From NCBI RefSeq assembly GCF_003224335.1, contig NZ_QKLF01000005.1:248001-312000 (forward strand): a stretch of 64,000 nucleotides of DNA, given 5' to 3'. Made by a program: the position numbers and the translations under genes. Source of the stretch: Curtobacterium sp. MCJR17_055 (lineage in GTDB: Bacteria; Actinomycetota; Actinomycetes; Actinomycetales; Microbacteriaceae). The notes under the pieces were generated by a model. That model saw nothing but the letters and a program-made list of their open reading frames with translations. It searched no databases and was not told where the DNA came from. This document shows, one piece after another, positions 46,251-55,945 of the stretch. Within the stretch, counting starts at the first letter, position 1. Each line of letters starts with the position of its first letter.

Positions 46251-48137
46251 GTGACCGATCAGCGTGCCGACCGCACCACGTCCACCAGCAGGGGCGGGTC
46301 CCCTGCCGAACACGGCGCCGGCCCGGTCGCACCGGACCACGGTTCAGCGGCCCGCCTGCTCTCCGACCGGGCGAAGCTCACGCCCGACCGTCCGATCCTC
46401 GCCGAGCGCACCGGCGACACCTGGACCGGCATCAGCGCCGCCGACGTCCTCGCGCGCGTCCGCGGCATCGCGAAGGGCTTCGTCGCAGCGGGGCTGCAGC
46501 CCGGCGCCCACGTGGCGATCCTCTCGCGCACGCGGATGGAGTGGACACTCGTCGACTTCGCGGTGTGGACCGCGGGTCTCGTGTCCGTCCCGGTGTACGA
46601 GACGAGCGCGCCGGACCAGATCCGGCACGTCCTGGCCGACTCCGAGTCCGTCGCGATCGTCGTCGAGCAGGAGGAGCACGCCCGACGGGTCGCCGGCATC
46701 GCCGCCGACCTGCCGCACCTCGGCCAGCACTGGACGATCGACGGCGGCGGTCTCGACGACCTGACCCGCCTCGGTGAGGACGTCAGCGACGAGGAGCTCG
46801 ACGGCCGGACGGCCACGGTGTCCGGGCGCGACGACGCCACGATCATCTACACCTCCGGGACGACCGGGCGCCCGAAGGGCTGCGTGCTCCGGCACGACAA
46901 CTTCACCGCCACCGTGGAGAACGCCACCGAGGCGATGTCGGAGGTGGTGGCCGGGGACGCCTCCACCCTGCTCTTCATCCCGATGGCCCACGTGTTCGCC
47001 CGGTTCATCGCCGCGATGTCGGTCTCCGCCGGCGTGCTCGTCGGCCACGAACCGGACACGAAGGACCTGCTGAGGGCGGTGTCGACCTTCAAGCCGACCT
47101 TCCTGCTCGCGGTCCCCCGGGTGTTCGAGAAGATCTACAACTCGTCCGAGCAGAAGGCCGACCTCGGGGGCAAGGGCAGGGTCTTCCGCGCGGCAGCCGC
47201 GACCGCCGTGGCGCACTCCGAGGCCGTCGCGGCCGGTCGGGTGCCGCTCGGCCTCACGCTGCGCTTCCGGCTCTTCGACAAGCTCGTGTACGCGAAGCTC
47301 CGGGACGCACTCGGCGGTCGGGTCCGCTACGCGATCAGCGGGTCCGCACCGCTCTCCCCGCGCCTGTCCCACTTCTTCCGCTCGATCGGCGTCGTCATCC
47401 TCGAGGGGTACGGCCTCACGGAGACGACCGCGCCCGCGACGGTGAACCGTGCGACGGAGCTGCGGATCGGCACCGTCGGTCGTGCCCTGCCGGGCGTGGA
47501 GGTCCGGATCGCGGACGACCAGGAGATCCTGATCCGCGGGGTCGACGTCTTCGACCGCTACTGGCGGAACCCGGAGGCGACGGCGGCGGCGTTCCGCGAC
47601 GGCTGGTTCCGCACCGGCGACCTCGGCCGGCTGGACGCCGACGGGGTCCTCACCGTGACCGGGCGCGCGAAGGAGCTCATCGTCACCGCGAGCGGCAAGA
47701 ACGTCGCGCCGGCGCCGCTCGAGGACGCCGTCCGCGAGCACCCGGTGGTCGGTCAGGTCGTGGTCGTGGGCGAGGGCAAGCCGTTCGTCGCGGCCCTCGT
47801 CACGCTCGACCGCGAGATGCTCCCGGGCTGGTGTGCGGCGCGCGGGATCGAGCCCGCGCTGACGCCCCGGCAGGCCGTCCACGACGAGCGGGTGCAGCAG
47901 GCCGTGCAGGAGGCGGTGGACGCCGCGAACGGCCGGGTCTCGCGCGCGGAGTCGATCCGCTCGTTCTCGGTCGTCGACGCTGACCTGACCGAGGCCTCCG
48001 GGCACCTCACGCCGAAGCTCACCGTGAAGCGCTCGGTCGTGCTGCGCGACTTCGCCGCGGACATCGACCACATCTACTCGGGGTCGAAGGTGCAGACGAC
48101 GTCGACGCCCGTCGTGCAGGAGCGCCGTCGCCACTGA
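46251..48137 (+). CDS. Long-chain fatty-acid--CoA ligase (FadD15-like)
   Basis: AMP-forming acyl-CoA synthetase, 628 residues, that activates long-chain fatty acids. Motifs are the P-loop ATIIYTSGTTGRPKG, the linker SGSAPLSPRLSHFFRSIG, EGYGLTETTAPATVN and GWFRTGDLGRLDADG, with the C-terminal catalytic LTPKLTVKR. The GTG start has GAGGGAG 5 nt upstream. It is divergent from the glucokinase gene across 135 bp. Synteny with Rv2187 (fadD15), near the PlsC-like gene, supports a role in lipid supply to the envelope. Chain length preference is not deducible. Confidence 0.94.
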   Translation: MTDQRADRTTSTSRGGSPAEHGAGPVAPDHGSAARLLSDRAKLTPDRPILAERTGDTWTGISAADVLARVRGIAKGFVAAGLQPGAHVAILSRTRMEWTLVDFAVWTAGLVSVPVYETSAPDQIRHVLADSESVAIVVEQEEHARRVAGIAADLPHLGQHWTIDGGGLDDLTRLGEDVSDEELDGRTATVSGRDDATIIYTSGTTGRPKGCVLRHDNFTATVENATEAMSEVVAGDASTLLFIPMAHVFARFIAAMSVSAGVLVGHEPDTKDLLRAVSTFKPTFLLAVPRVFEKIYNSSEQKADLGGKGRVFRAAAATAVAHSEAVAAGRVPLGLTLRFRLFDKLVYAKLRDALGGRVRYAISGSAPLSPRLSHFFRSIGVVILEGYGLTETTAPATVNRATELRIGTVGRALPGVEVRIADDQEILIRGVDVFDRYWRNPEATAAAFRDGWFRTGDLGRLDADGVLTVTGRAKELIVTASGKNVAPAPLEDAVREHPVVGQVVVVGEGKPFVAALVTLDREMLPGWCAARGIEPALTPRQAVHDERVQQAVQEAVDAANGRVSRAESIRSFSVVDADLTEASGHLTPKLTVKRSVVLRDFAADIDHIYSGSKVQTTSTPVVQERRRH

Positions 48138-48148
48138 CTCGTGAGAGC

Positions 48149-48190
48149 ACCGGAGGCCCGTCACCGTGGGAACGGTGACGGGCCTCCGGT
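48149..48190. terminator. Terminator after the acyl-CoA ligase gene
   Basis: A perfect 19-bp stem (48149-48167 with 48172-48190) closes on GGGA. Its arm GGAGGCCCGTCACCG resembles the hairpin at 42852. It can also serve the small ORF that ends at 48236 on the other strand. Confidence 0.85.
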
Positions 48191-48235
48191 GGTCCTGGCG
48201 CGCCCGGACCGGCGGGGACCGGTCGGGTCGCGCCG

Positions 48236-48367
48236 CTACGCCTGCGGGACCTCCGGCGAGTCGATCGGGTCGAGGACCGCCGTCGCGGCGGCTCCCGTCG
48301 AGACCGGTTCGGGTCGGCGGTTGGTGCGGGTGCGGTGCGAGCTGAGCTCGTCGTTCTGAGGTGCCAT
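48236..48367 (-). CDS. Small ORF of 43 residues, unknown function
   Basis: I do not recognise this product. An ATG at 48367 has GAGG 9 nt upstream, and the 43 codons have about 88% G or C at third positions, like neighbouring genes. The peptide is hydrophilic (MAPQNDELSSHRTRTNRRP), then small and neutral residues (STGAAATAVLD), and ends PIDSPEVPQA; there is no hydrophobic helix or signal. It lies after the terminator of the secreted protein gene and before a bidirectional hairpin, so it would be a separate transcript. It might be a peptide precursor or a chance frame; a cysteine- or aromatic-free sequence argues against a zinc finger. Confidence 0.45.
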   Translation of the reverse strand: MAPQNDELSSHRTRTNRRPEPVSTGAAATAVLDPIDSPEVPQA

Positions 48368-48466
48368 CGTGCTCGTCCTCGTGCGTGGGATCGTCATCGG
48401 TGGGGTGACCGACCCGAGTACGGTACTCCGTCCTCGACGAGGACCGACAATCCCACGTCCGGGTGT

Positions 48467-48500
48467 CACCCGACCGCGGCGCACGGGCCGCGGTCGGGTG
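48467..48500 (-). terminator. Terminator after the secreted protein gene
   Basis: CACCCGACCGCGGC at 48467-48480 pairs with GCCGCGGTCGGGTG at 48487-48500, a 14-bp stem with a 6-nt loop, directly after the stop codon. Bases 48368-48466 would be the promoter region of the small ORF. Confidence 0.8.
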
Positions 48501-48501
48501 C

Positions 48502-50013
48502 TCAGCGGCGCATCGCGATGACGGCCGACGACTTCGCGCTGGCCGTCGAGACGCCCGGGTGTGTGATCGACACGCGGACGCGGTACTTGGCCTCGGGGAG
48601 GCTGCCCAGTGCCCAGCGGACCGAGTTCGTCCCCTTCTTGACGGCGACGTTCTTCGCCACCGTGTGCCACGTCCCGGAGCCGCTGCGGGCCACCGAGACG
48701 GTCGCCTTGGCCCCGGAGACCCAGGCCGCGTCGTGGAACTTCACGAGGGTCGCGCCGTTCGCGCTCGGGTCGGTCCGCAGGTGCAGGGCCTTGAGGTGCC
48801 AGGTGAGCGCACCCGGGTCCTCGTTCGGGTCGAACCGGAGCTGCGAGATGGTGCGACCCTTCCACCCGAGCTTCGGGTTCAGGGCGTCCTCGTCGAGGTC
48901 GTTCTGGGCACTCAGGTCGATCTCGATCCGACGGGCGTTGCCGCCCGACCAGGTGAGCATGTCGTTGCCGATCTGCGGGATGGTCGACGACGGGTCCCAC
49001 CAGATGAGCCGCGCCATCTTGCCGCCACCCGGGGTCCCCGCGAGCGAGAACGGGCCGTCGTACGTGTACTCGACGGAGAGGTGGTGGTACGAGTCGGCCT
49101 TGAAGCGGGACACCGGCAGGGAGAGCTGCGAGTCGCCGGGGTACTGGCCGGAGTTCCGCGCGGTCATCCCGTCCGCGCCGTAGCCGAGCACCGTGGCGTA
49201 CTTCACACCGATGCCGCTCGCGTTGCCCGCGCTCGTGAAGACCCACGGCTTGCCGCGCTGTCGGGTGGCGAGGTCGACGCCCTGCCGCGTGTTCGGCGAG
49301 TCGACGACCGGACGCGGACGGCGCGCGACGACGGCGTCCCCGTAGGTCCCCGGCGGGTAGGCGGCGTGCGAGCCACCCGCACCGCGCAGGCGGGTCCAGT
49401 CGATGAGGGCCGTGCCGGACTTGCCCGCGGGCAGGACGACCGGGTCGAGACGGAGCGCGACGATCTTCCCCGACCAGGGGCGGCCCGACTGCAGGGTGGA
49501 CGCGGATGACAGCGACAGGTCGTAGACCTTCGTGCCCGGCGTCACCGGGAAGGTGATGCCGCCACCGCACTCGGAGGTCTTCTCGCGGCAGGTCCACCAC
49601 CAGACCGCGCCGATCTGCCGGTCGAACGGCTGGTTCATCTTGAACGACAGCCGCTTGTACCGCGAGGCGTCGATCGGCAACGAGGCGCCGTCACGGCCGT
49701 ACGGCAGGCTGCCGCTCACGGTGTCGACGAGGGAGACGGAGTCCCCGGAGCGGAGCGCGACCCGGAGGTTGCCACCGGAGACCGATGCGGAGGTGCCCAC
49801 GGCGTCGGTGTTCTGGTCGGCGGTGTTCGAGTAGTCCCACGGGTCGCCGTAGACCTCGGAGGCGAAGTCGGGTGACTCGACCTCACGGGTGGCTGCGGCT
49901 GCCCGTTCGGGTGCCGGGACGACGCTGATGGTCGTGCCGACGAGTGCCGCGAAGGCGGCGAGGACGACGATGGACGCGGTACGACGACGTGCCGCGCGGT
50001 GACGCTGCTGCAT
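48502..50013 (-). CDS. Secreted protein of unknown function
   Basis: I do not recognise a family with certainty. The 503-residue product has a basic N-terminus and signal sequence (about 1-40: RRRTASIVVLAAFAALVGTTISVVPAPERAAA) with a likely signal peptidase I site. The rest is beta-rich and has repeated motifs of the type YKRLSFKMNQPF and RRIEIDLSAQ, with Trp-rich stretches (AVWWWTC, LIWWDPSS), suggesting tandem carbohydrate-binding or jelly-roll-like domains. Only two cysteines are evident (WTCREKTSEC) and may form a disulfide. The ATG at 50013 has GGGG upstream. It is likely a wall- or polysaccharide-associated exoprotein. A G8 tract lies 109-116 nt before the start. Confidence 0.75.
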   Translation of the reverse strand: MQQRHRAARRRTASIVVLAAFAALVGTTISVVPAPERAAAATREVESPDFASEVYGDPWDYSNTADQNTDAVGTSASVSGGNLRVALRSGDSVSLVDTVSGSLPYGRDGASLPIDASRYKRLSFKMNQPFDRQIGAVWWWTCREKTSECGGGITFPVTPGTKVYDLSLSSASTLQSGRPWSGKIVALRLDPVVLPAGKSGTALIDWTRLRGAGGSHAAYPPGTYGDAVVARRPRPVVDSPNTRQGVDLATRQRGKPWVFTSAGNASGIGVKYATVLGYGADGMTARNSGQYPGDSQLSLPVSRFKADSYHHLSVEYTYDGPFSLAGTPGGGKMARLIWWDPSSTIPQIGNDMLTWSGGNARRIEIDLSAQNDLDEDALNPKLGWKGRTISQLRFDPNEDPGALTWHLKALHLRTDPSANGATLVKFHDAAWVSGAKATVSVARSGSGTWHTVAKNVAVKKGTNSVRWALGSLPEAKYRVRVSITHPGVSTASAKSSAVIAMRR

Positions 50014-50121
50014 GCTGCTGATCCCCTGACCTGGACCGCCACGGCGGCGGTACCAGGTGACCGTACACAACGCCGGCGCCGGGGTCTGTCCGCCCTTGAG
50101 CGGACAAACCCGCTCCAGTTC

Positions 50122-50129
50122 GGGGGGGG
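50122..50129. repeat. Homopolymer of eight G between def and the secreted protein gene
   Basis: Eight consecutive G on the plus strand, C8 on the coding strand of the secreted protein gene, about 110 nt before its start. The gap also holds a 6-bp hairpin, GTCCGC/GCGGAC, at 50089-50106. Confidence 0.6.
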
Positions 50130-50146
50130 TGGTCAGCGTTCGGCGG

Positions 50147-50641
50147 TCAGTGGAACCAGTCCTGCGCGCGGATGTCCCGCAGCGCCTGCCGCCGGGTCTC
50201 CGGGTCGAGCGTCATGACGTACACCGTGCCGTCGAGGTGGTCGCACTCGTGCTGCAGGGCCTCCGCCATCAGGCCGGTGCCCTCGAGCACGACCTCGGCA
50301 CCGTCGACATCGACGCCGCGCACCTTGGCGTAGGGGAACCGTCGCGTCGGGTACGCCAGACCCGGCACCGACAGGCACCCCTCGTCCATGAGTTCGGGCT
50401 CGCCCGCGGTCTCGACGAGCTCCGGGTTGAGGACGTACCCGACCTCGCCGTCGACGTTGTAGGAGAACGCACGGAGTCCGACACCGATCTGCGGCGCCGC
50501 GACGCCGGCACGACCGGGCTCCTTGACGGTGTCGACGAGGTCCTGGACGAGTTCGCGGATCCCCTCGGAACCGATCCGGACGGGATCGGCCGGCGAGCGG
50601 AGGACGGGGTCGCCGAACAGGCGGATGGGACGGACGGTCAC
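50147..50641 (-). CDS. def: Peptide deformylase
   Basis: Removes the formyl group from the N-terminal methionine of new proteins; iron or zinc enzyme. The 164-residue protein has the three signature motifs: [16 protein letters not shown] (metal Cys) and QHECDHLDG (metal His pair and catalytic Glu). The start lies 1 nt after the pyruvate carboxylase stop codon, so the two are probably translated from one mRNA. The length is slightly shorter than the common 170-190 residues, with no C-terminal extension. Confidence 0.95.
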   Translation of the reverse strand: MTVRPIRLFGDPVLRSPADPVRIGSEGIRELVQDLVDTVKEPGRAGVAAPQIGVGLRAFSYNVDGEVGYVLNPELVETAGEPELMDEGCLSVPGLAYPTRRFPYAKVRGVDVDGAEVVLEGTGLMAEALQHECDHLDGTVYVMTLDPETRRQALRDIRAQDWFH

Positions 50642-50642
50642 G

Positions 50643-53600
50643 TTACTGCAGCACCACCAAGAGGTCGCCGGCGTCCACCTGCTGGGTCACCGGGATCGCG
50701 AGACGGCCGACGGTCCCCGCGACGGGGGCCGTGATGGCCGCTTCCATCTTCATCGCCTCGATGCTCGCCACGGCCTGTCCGGCCTCGACGACGTCACCGA
50801 CGGCGACCTTGAGCGTCACGACCCCGGAGAACGGGGCGGCGACGTGCTTCGGGTCGGACCGGTCCGCCTGCTCGGCGGCCTTGGTCTCGACGACGACGGA
50901 GCGGTCACGCACGGCCACCGGCCGCAGCTGCCCGTTCATGGTCGCCATGACGGTCCGGACGCCCTGGGCGTCGACCTCGCCGATCGCCTCGAGCCCGACG
51001 AGCAGGTTCACGCCCTTGCCGAGTGGCACCACGTGCTCCTCCCCCTGGCGCAGGCCGTAGAGGTAGTCGACGGTGGGCACGACGGAGAGGTCACCGTACT
51101 CGTCCCGCACCTCCTGGAACCGGCGCGTCGGCTGCTCGAACAGCAGGCGGTTCAGGGCCTGCTGCCGGACGGTGCCCGGGGTGCCCAGTGCGGCGCGCTC
51201 GTGCTCCGGCACCGGGGTGACGGCGATCCGGACGTCGCGTCCGGCCAGGACCTTCGACCGGAACGGCTCGGGCCACCCCCCGGGCAGGTCACCGAGCTCC
51301 CCCGCCATGAAGCCGATCACCGAGTCCGGCACGTCGTACTTCTCCGGGTGCTGCTCGAAGTCCGCGGGGTCGGCGTCGACCGCGGCGAGCTGCAGCGCGA
51401 GGTCACCGACCACCTTCGAGGACGGCGTGACCTTCGTCGGACGACCGAGGATCCGGTTCGCCTCGGCGTACCAGTCCTCGACCTGCTCGAAGCGGTCCCC
51501 GAGCCCGAGGGCGATGGCCTGCTGACGGAGGTTCGACAACTGTCCGCCCGGGATCTCGTGCTTGTAGACCCGGCCGGTGGGGCCGGCGAGCCCGGACTCG
51601 AAGGGTGCGTACACCCGGCGGACCGCCTCCCAGTACGGCTCGAGGTCGCCGACGGCGCCGAGGTCGATGCCCGTGTCCCGCTCGGTGTGTGCGAGCGCCG
51701 CGACCAGGGCCGACATGCTCGGCTGGCTGGTCGTGCCCGCCATCGGGGCTGCGGCCACGTCGACCGCGTCCGCTCCGGCCCGGGACGCCGCCATGAGGGT
51801 CGCGAGCTGCCCGCCCGCGGTGTCGTGCGTGTGCACGTGCACGGGCTGGTCGAAGCGCGCACGCAGGGCGGTGACGAGCCGCTCGGCCGCCCCGGCGCGG
51901 AGGAGGCCCGCCATGTCCTTGATCCCGATGACGTGCGCGCCGGCCTCGACCATCTGCTCGGCCAACCGGAGGTAGTAGTCGAGCGTGTACAGGTCCTCCG
52001 CCGGGTCCAGGAGGTCGCCGGTGTAGCAGAGCGCCGCCTCGGCGACCGCCGTGCCCGTGGCGAGCACGGCCTCCAGGGCGGGGCGGAGCTGGCTCACGTC
52101 GTTCAGCGCGTCGAACACGCGGAAGACGTCGACGCCGGTCTCGGCGGCCTCGGCGACGAACGCGTCGGTCACCTCCGTCGGGTACGGCGTGTACCCGACG
52201 GTGTTGCGTCCGCGCAGCAGCATCTGGATCGGGATGTTCGGCATCGCCGTGCGCAGCGCCGTCAGGCGCTCCCACGGGTCCTCCCCGAGGAACCGGAGCG
52301 CGACGTCGTAGGTCGCGCCGCCCCACGCCTCCATGCTGAGCAGCTGCGGGGTGAGCCTGGCGACGTGCGGGGCGACCGCGACGAGGTCCTTGGTACGGAC
52401 GCGGGTGGCGAGGAGCGACTGGTGCGCGTCGCGCATCGTCGTCTCGGTCACGGCGAGGGCGGTCTGCGCACGCAGCGCCTCGGCCCACGCGGCCGGGCCG
52501 ACCCGGAGCAGCAGGTCGCGCTGCCCCGCCGGCACCGGCGCAGCGAGGTCCGTGGCCGGGAGCTTCAGCGCCGGGTCCACCACGTGGGCGGCCGGCGAAC
52601 CGTTCGGCCGGTTGACCGTGACGTCCGCGAGCCAGTTCAGCACCTTCGTACCGCGGTCCTTCGACACGTGGCCGTCGAACAGCTGCGGGCGTTCCCCGAT
52701 GAACGCGGTCGAGACGTCCCCGCGGGCGAAGTCCGGGTCCTCGAGGACGGCCTGCAGGAAGGGGATGTTCGTGCTGACGCCGCGGATGCGGAACTCGGCG
52801 AGGGCACGACGGGCGCGGGCGACCGCCGCCGGGAAGTCACGACCGCGGCACGTCATCTTCGCGAGCATCGAGTCGAAGTGCGGGCTGATCTGCGCGCCGG
52901 TGGCGACGGTGCCGCCGTCGAGCCGCACGCCGGCGCCACCCGGGCTGCGGTACGTCGTGATCCGGCCGGTGTCGGGTCGGAACCCCTGCGTCGGGTCCTC
53001 GGTCGTGATCCGGGTCTGCAGCGCGGCGCCGTGGACCGCGACGCCGTCCTGCGACAGACCGAGATCGGCGAGCGTCTCCCCCGCGGCGATCCGCATCTGC
53101 GACTGCACGAGGTCGACGTCGGTGACCTCTTCCGTCACGGTGTGCTCGACCTGGATGCGCGGGTTCATCTCGATGAAGACGTGCTGGCCGGCGCGCTCCC
53201 CCACGGTGTCGAGGAGGAACTCGACCGTCCCCGCGTTCACGTAGCCGATCGAGCGCGCGAAGGCCACGGCGTCGCGGTGCAGTGCCGCCGCGATCGACGG
53301 GTCCAGGTTCGGCGCCGGTGCGATCTCGACGACCTTCTGGTTCCGCCGCTGCACCGAGCAGTCCCGCTCGAACAGGTGGATGGTGCCCGCGTCGTCACCG
53401 GTCGCGTCGGCGAGGATCTGCACCTCGATGTGCCGTGGACGCAGGACCGCCTGCTCGAGGAACATCGTCGGGTCACCGAAGGCGCTGTCGGCTTCGCGCA
53501 TCGCCTCCTCGAGCGCCGGACGGAGCTCCGCGGGCGTCTCGACCCGCCGCATGCCGCGTCCGCCACCACCGGCGACCGCCTTCGCGAACACCGGGAACCC

Positions 53601-54053
53601 GATCGCCTCGGCGCCGGCGACGAGTTCGTCGACGTCGCGGCTGGCCGGCGTGCTCTCGAGGACCGGGACCCCGGCGGCGATCGCGTGCTCCTTCGCGGTG
53701 ACCTTGTTGCCGGCCATCTCGAGCACGTGCTCACCCGGACCGATGAAGGTGATGCCCGCGGCGGCGGCCGCCGCGGCGAGCTCGGGGTTCTCGGACAGGA
53801 AGCCGTAGCCCGGGTAGATCGCGTCGGCACCGGACTCGCGGGCGACGCGGATGATCTCGGAGACGTCCAGGTAGGCACGGACCGGGTGACCACGCTCCCC
53901 GATGAGGTACGCCTCGTCGGCCTTCAGCCGGTGCAGGGAGTTGCGGTCCTCGTACGGGTAGACCGCCACGGTGCGCGCACCGAGCTCGTACGCCGCGCGG
54001 AAGGCCCGGATGGCGATCTCGCCACGGTTCGCGACCAGGATCTTGTCGAACAC
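50643..54053 (-). CDS. pyc: Pyruvate carboxylase
   Basis: Biotin enzyme that carboxylates pyruvate to oxaloacetate, an anaplerotic reaction. The 1136-residue single chain carries the biotin carboxylase domain (about 1-450, [23 protein letters not shown]-grasp with GGGGRGMR), the carboxyltransferase domain (about 520-800, with [15 protein letters not shown] and the metal ligands VHTHDTAGG), and the C-terminal biotin carrier domain with EAMKMEA; the biotinylated lysine is about K1102. It is divergent from parA across 60 bp and precedes def. Acetyl-CoA activation is typical of the family. Confidence 0.98.
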   Translation of the reverse strand: MFDKILVANRGEIAIRAFRAAYELGARTVAVYPYEDRNSLHRLKADEAYLIGERGHPVRAYLDVSEIIRVARESGADAIYPGYGFLSENPELAAAAAAAGITFIGPGEHVLEMAGNKVTAKEHAIAAGVPVLESTPASRDVDELVAGAEAIGFPVFAKAVAGGGGRGMRRVETPAELRPALEEAMREADSAFGDPTMFLEQAVLRPRHIEVQILADATGDDAGTIHLFERDCSVQRRNQKVVEIAPAPNLDPSIAAALHRDAVAFARSIGYVNAGTVEFLLDTVGERAGQHVFIEMNPRIQVEHTVTEEVTDVDLVQSQMRIAAGETLADLGLSQDGVAVHGAALQTRITTEDPTQGFRPDTGRITTYRSPGGAGVRLDGGTVATGAQISPHFDSMLAKMTCRGRDFPAAVARARRALAEFRIRGVSTNIPFLQAVLEDPDFARGDVSTAFIGERPQLFDGHVSKDRGTKVLNWLADVTVNRPNGSPAAHVVDPALKLPATDLAAPVPAGQRDLLLRVGPAAWAEALRAQTALAVTETTMRDAHQSLLATRVRTKDLVAVAPHVARLTPQLLSMEAWGGATYDVALRFLGEDPWERLTALRTAMPNIPIQMLLRGRNTVGYTPYPTEVTDAFVAEAAETGVDVFRVFDALNDVSQLRPALEAVLATGTAVAEAALCYTGDLLDPAEDLYTLDYYLRLAEQMVEAGAHVIGIKDMAGLLRAGAAERLVTALRARFDQPVHVHTHDTAGGQLATLMAASRAGADAVDVAAAPMAGTTSQPSMSALVAALAHTERDTGIDLGAVGDLEPYWEAVRRVYAPFESGLAGPTGRVYKHEIPGGQLSNLRQQAIALGLGDRFEQVEDWYAEANRILGRPTKVTPSSKVVGDLALQLAAVDADPADFEQHPEKYDVPDSVIGFMAGELGDLPGGWPEPFRSKVLAGRDVRIAVTPVPEHERAALGTPGTVRQQALNRLLFEQPTRRFQEVRDEYGDLSVVPTVDYLYGLRQGEEHVVPLGKGVNLLVGLEAIGEVDAQGVRTVMATMNGQLRPVAVRDRSVVVETKAAEQADRSDPKHVAAPFSGVVTLKVAVGDVVEAGQAVASIEAMKMEAAITAPVAGTVGRLAIPVTQQVDAGDLLVVLQ

Positions 54054-54070
54054 GAGGTCCCTTTCAGCCC

Positions 54071-54090
54071 GGGTTGAGGTCTCACAACCC
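54071..54090. promoter_or_regulatory. Inverted repeat between pyc and parA
   Basis: GGGTTGAGGTCTCACAACCC: 6-bp arms around 8 nt, 23 nt before the parA GTG and 18 nt before the pyc start. It may be an operator for one or both genes; the regulator is unknown. Confidence 0.4.
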
Positions 54091-54113
54091 TACTGGCGGT
54101 AACGTTGCTCATC

Positions 54114-54935
54114 GTGCATGTACTCAGCGTGAGCTCGCTCAAGGGCGGTGTCGGCAAGACGACCGTGACACTCGGCCTGACCTCGGCAGCGTTCGCCAAG
54201 GGTCTGCGCACCCTCGTGGTGGACCTCGATCCCCAGTCGGACGTGTCGACGGGACTCGACATCGACCTGACGGGCCACCTCAACGTGGCCGACGTCCTCG
54301 AGAACCCCAAGGAGAAGATCGTCCGTCAGGCGATCGCCCCCTCCGGCTGGACGAAGGGGTCCCAGGGCAAGATCGACGTCATGGTCGGATCGCCCTCGGC
54401 CATCAACTTCGACGGCCCGCACCCGTCGATCCGCGACATCTGGAAGCTCGAGGAGGCCCTGGCGAACGTCGAAGCCGACTACGACCTCGTCCTCATCGAC
54501 TGCGCGCCGTCGCTCAACGCCCTGACCCGTACCGCCTGGGCCGCGTCGGACCGCGTCTCCGTCGTCACCGAACCCGGCCTGTTCTCCGTCGCCGCCGCCG
54601 ACCGTGCCCTCCGCGCGATCGAGGAGATCCGTCGCGGACTCTCGCCGCGCCTCCAGCCCCTCGGCATCATCGTCAACCGCGCCCGCGTGCAGTCGCTCGA
54701 GCACCAGTTCCGCATCAAGGAACTCCGTGACATGTTCGGGCCGCTCGTGCTCTCCCCGCAGCTGCCCGAGCGCACCTCGCTCCAGCAGGCGCAGGGTGCG
54801 GCGAAGCCCCTGCACGTGTGGCCGGGTGAGTCCGCGCAGGAGATGGCGCGGAACTTCGACCAACTGCTCGAGCGGATCATGCGCACGGGCAAGATCGGTC
54901 CGTACGCCGACGGCGCGAGCGCCAGCGCGGAGTAG
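54114..54935 (+). CDS. ParA/Soj-family ATPase
   Basis: Deviant Walker-type ATPase of 273 residues that binds DNA or membranes and moves partners. The Walker A motif SLKGGVGKTT lies at about 8-17; LVVDLDPQSDVSTGL and DLVLIDCAPS follow. No N-terminal DNA-binding domain and no parB are present, and the gene stands alone; related orphan ParA proteins occur near FtsR/MerR genes in other actinobacteria. The GTG at 54114 comes 8 nt after a TAACGT hexamer, compatible with a leaderless mRNA; a TTG three codons earlier is an alternative. Whether it segregates chromosomes or positions another complex is not visible. Confidence 0.85.
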   Translation: MHVLSVSSLKGGVGKTTVTLGLTSAAFAKGLRTLVVDLDPQSDVSTGLDIDLTGHLNVADVLENPKEKIVRQAIAPSGWTKGSQGKIDVMVGSPSAINFDGPHPSIRDIWKLEEALANVEADYDLVLIDCAPSLNALTRTAWAASDRVSVVTEPGLFSVAAADRALRAIEEIRRGLSPRLQPLGIIVNRARVQSLEHQFRIKELRDMFGPLVLSPQLPERTSLQQAQGAAKPLHVWPGESAQEMARNFDQLLERIMRTGKIGPYADGASASAE

Positions 54936-54952
54936 TCCGCGTCGGACGTCGT

Positions 54953-54978
54953 GAAGGGCCGCCGATGGGTGGCCCTTC
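54953..54978 (+). terminator. Hairpin after parA
   Basis: GAAGGGCC at 54953-54960 pairs with GGCCCTTC at 54971-54978 across a 10-nt loop, 18 nt after the parA stop. It is shorter than other terminators here. Confidence 0.5.
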
Positions 54979-55000
54979 GTCGTTCCCGGACCGGACGCCA

Positions 55001-55055
55001 GCTCGGTCAGGTCGCCGAGCGGTCACGACAGCCCACTCAGGTCGCCGAGCGGCCT
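55001..55055. repeat. Two copies of TCAGGTCGCCGAGCGG, 30 bp apart
   Basis: Copies start at 55007 and 55037. The first also forms the hairpin GCTCGG/CCGAGC (55001-55020). The region is intergenic between the convergent parA and merR genes, and the remaining bases to 55170 hold nothing recognisable. Confidence 0.5.
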
Positions 55056-55169
55056 CGGATCGTCGGGTCGAGCGTGCCGAAGCGCTCGACCGCGACCGCT
55101 CGGCGAACCCGCGGGACGCCGACGAGCCGGCGGGACGCGGTCTGCGCGCCCGCTGGCTGCGGTCGGTGG

Positions 55170-55262
55170 TGTCGAGGTTCCACGACGTGCCGCCCGCGTT
55201 CGTCGCGGTTCCGGGTTCCCGGCATCCGGAGCGTCGAGATGCCGCAATTGCGGAACCTGGGG
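55170..55262. repeat. Second locus of the AGGTTC dispersed repeat
   Basis: CGAGGTTCCACGACGTGCCG starts at 55173, and a copy in the other direction, CAATTGCGGAACCTGG, ends at 55260; its reverse complement begins CCAGGTTCCGCAATTGCGG, close to the fourth unit of the array at 1434. A partial GGTTCCGGGTTCC lies between them. Confidence 0.6.
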
Positions 55263-55328
55263 CGGACGGCGCATCCCGCCGGTCAGCCCCGAGGCGGTGA
55301 AGGCGCGAGCGGGCGAACGCCCCGCGCG

Positions 55329-55889
55329 TCAGGAGGCGCGCGTCGCCCGGCGGGCGGCGAGCTCGTCGCTCGGGTCCTCGGCCGGGGTGGCGTCGAGTTC
55401 GACCAGCGAGGACTCGACCTCGCGCAGGACCTTGCCGACCGCGATGCCGAAGACGCCCTGGCCGCGCGACACGAGGTCGATGACCTCGTCGTCGGAGGTG
55501 CACAGGTACACCGAGGCACCGTCCGACATCAGGGTGGTCTGCGCCAGGTCGCTCACGCCGGCTTCGCGGAGCTGGTTCACGGCGGTGCGGATCTGCTGCA
55601 GGGAGATGCCGGTGTCGAGCAGGCGCTTGACGAGCTTGAGCACGAGGATGTCGCGGAAGCCGTACAGGCGCTGTGACCCGGAACCGGCAGCACCGCGGAT
55701 CGTGGGCTGGACGAGTTCGGTGCGGGCCCAGTAGTCGAGCTGCCGGTAGCTGATGCCGGCTGCCTTGGCGGCGACGGTGCCGCGGTACCCGTTCTGTTCG
55801 TCGTGCTCGGGCAGGCCGTCGGTGAACAGCAGCCCGAGGTCGTACCGCGTCATGTCAGACGGGGTACCGGGGACATCGTTCCCACTCAT
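55329..55889 (-). CDS. MerR-family transcriptional regulator (Rv1830-like)
   Basis: A 186-residue regulator with the winged-helix of the MerR family at about residues 30-105: GYRGTVAAKAAGISYRQLDYWARTELV, then GSQRLYGFRDILVLKLVKRLLDTG. The C-terminal half lacks a metal-binding cysteine cluster and probably carries a dimerisation and effector region. The ATG at 55889 has GGAAGG 7 nt upstream. It lies next to ftsR and garA, as Rv1830 does near Rv1828-Rv1827, but the bifunctional nuclease gene found between them in mycobacteria is absent. An 18-bp dyad at 55928 precedes the gene. Confidence 0.9.
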   Translation of the reverse strand: MSGNDVPGTPSDMTRYDLGLLFTDGLPEHDEQNGYRGTVAAKAAGISYRQLDYWARTELVQPTIRGAAGSGSQRLYGFRDILVLKLVKRLLDTGISLQQIRTAVNQLREAGVSDLAQTTLMSDGASVYLCTSDDEVIDLVSRGQGVFGIAVGKVLREVESSLVELDATPAEDPSDELAARRATRAS

Positions 55890-55927
55890 CAGCTTGCCTT
55901 CCACGACGATCGAGCTCCCACCCGAAG

Positions 55928-55945
55928 CTTCAACAGCGGGTTGAG
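55928..55945. promoter_or_regulatory. Candidate operator in front of the Rv1830-like gene
   Basis: CTTCAACAGCGGGTTGAG on the plus strand; on the coding strand it reads CTCAACCCGCTGTTGAAG. It shares all outer bases except one with the dyad before ftsZ and lies 39-56 nt before the ATG. The binder could be FtsR or this MerR protein itself. The rest of 55890-56073 holds no other element. Confidence 0.45.

Noticed and set aside
50523..54077. Open frame of 1184 codons opposite pyruvate carboxylase
   Set aside because: It mirrors the pyc gene; the product is low-complexity and has no recognisable domain.
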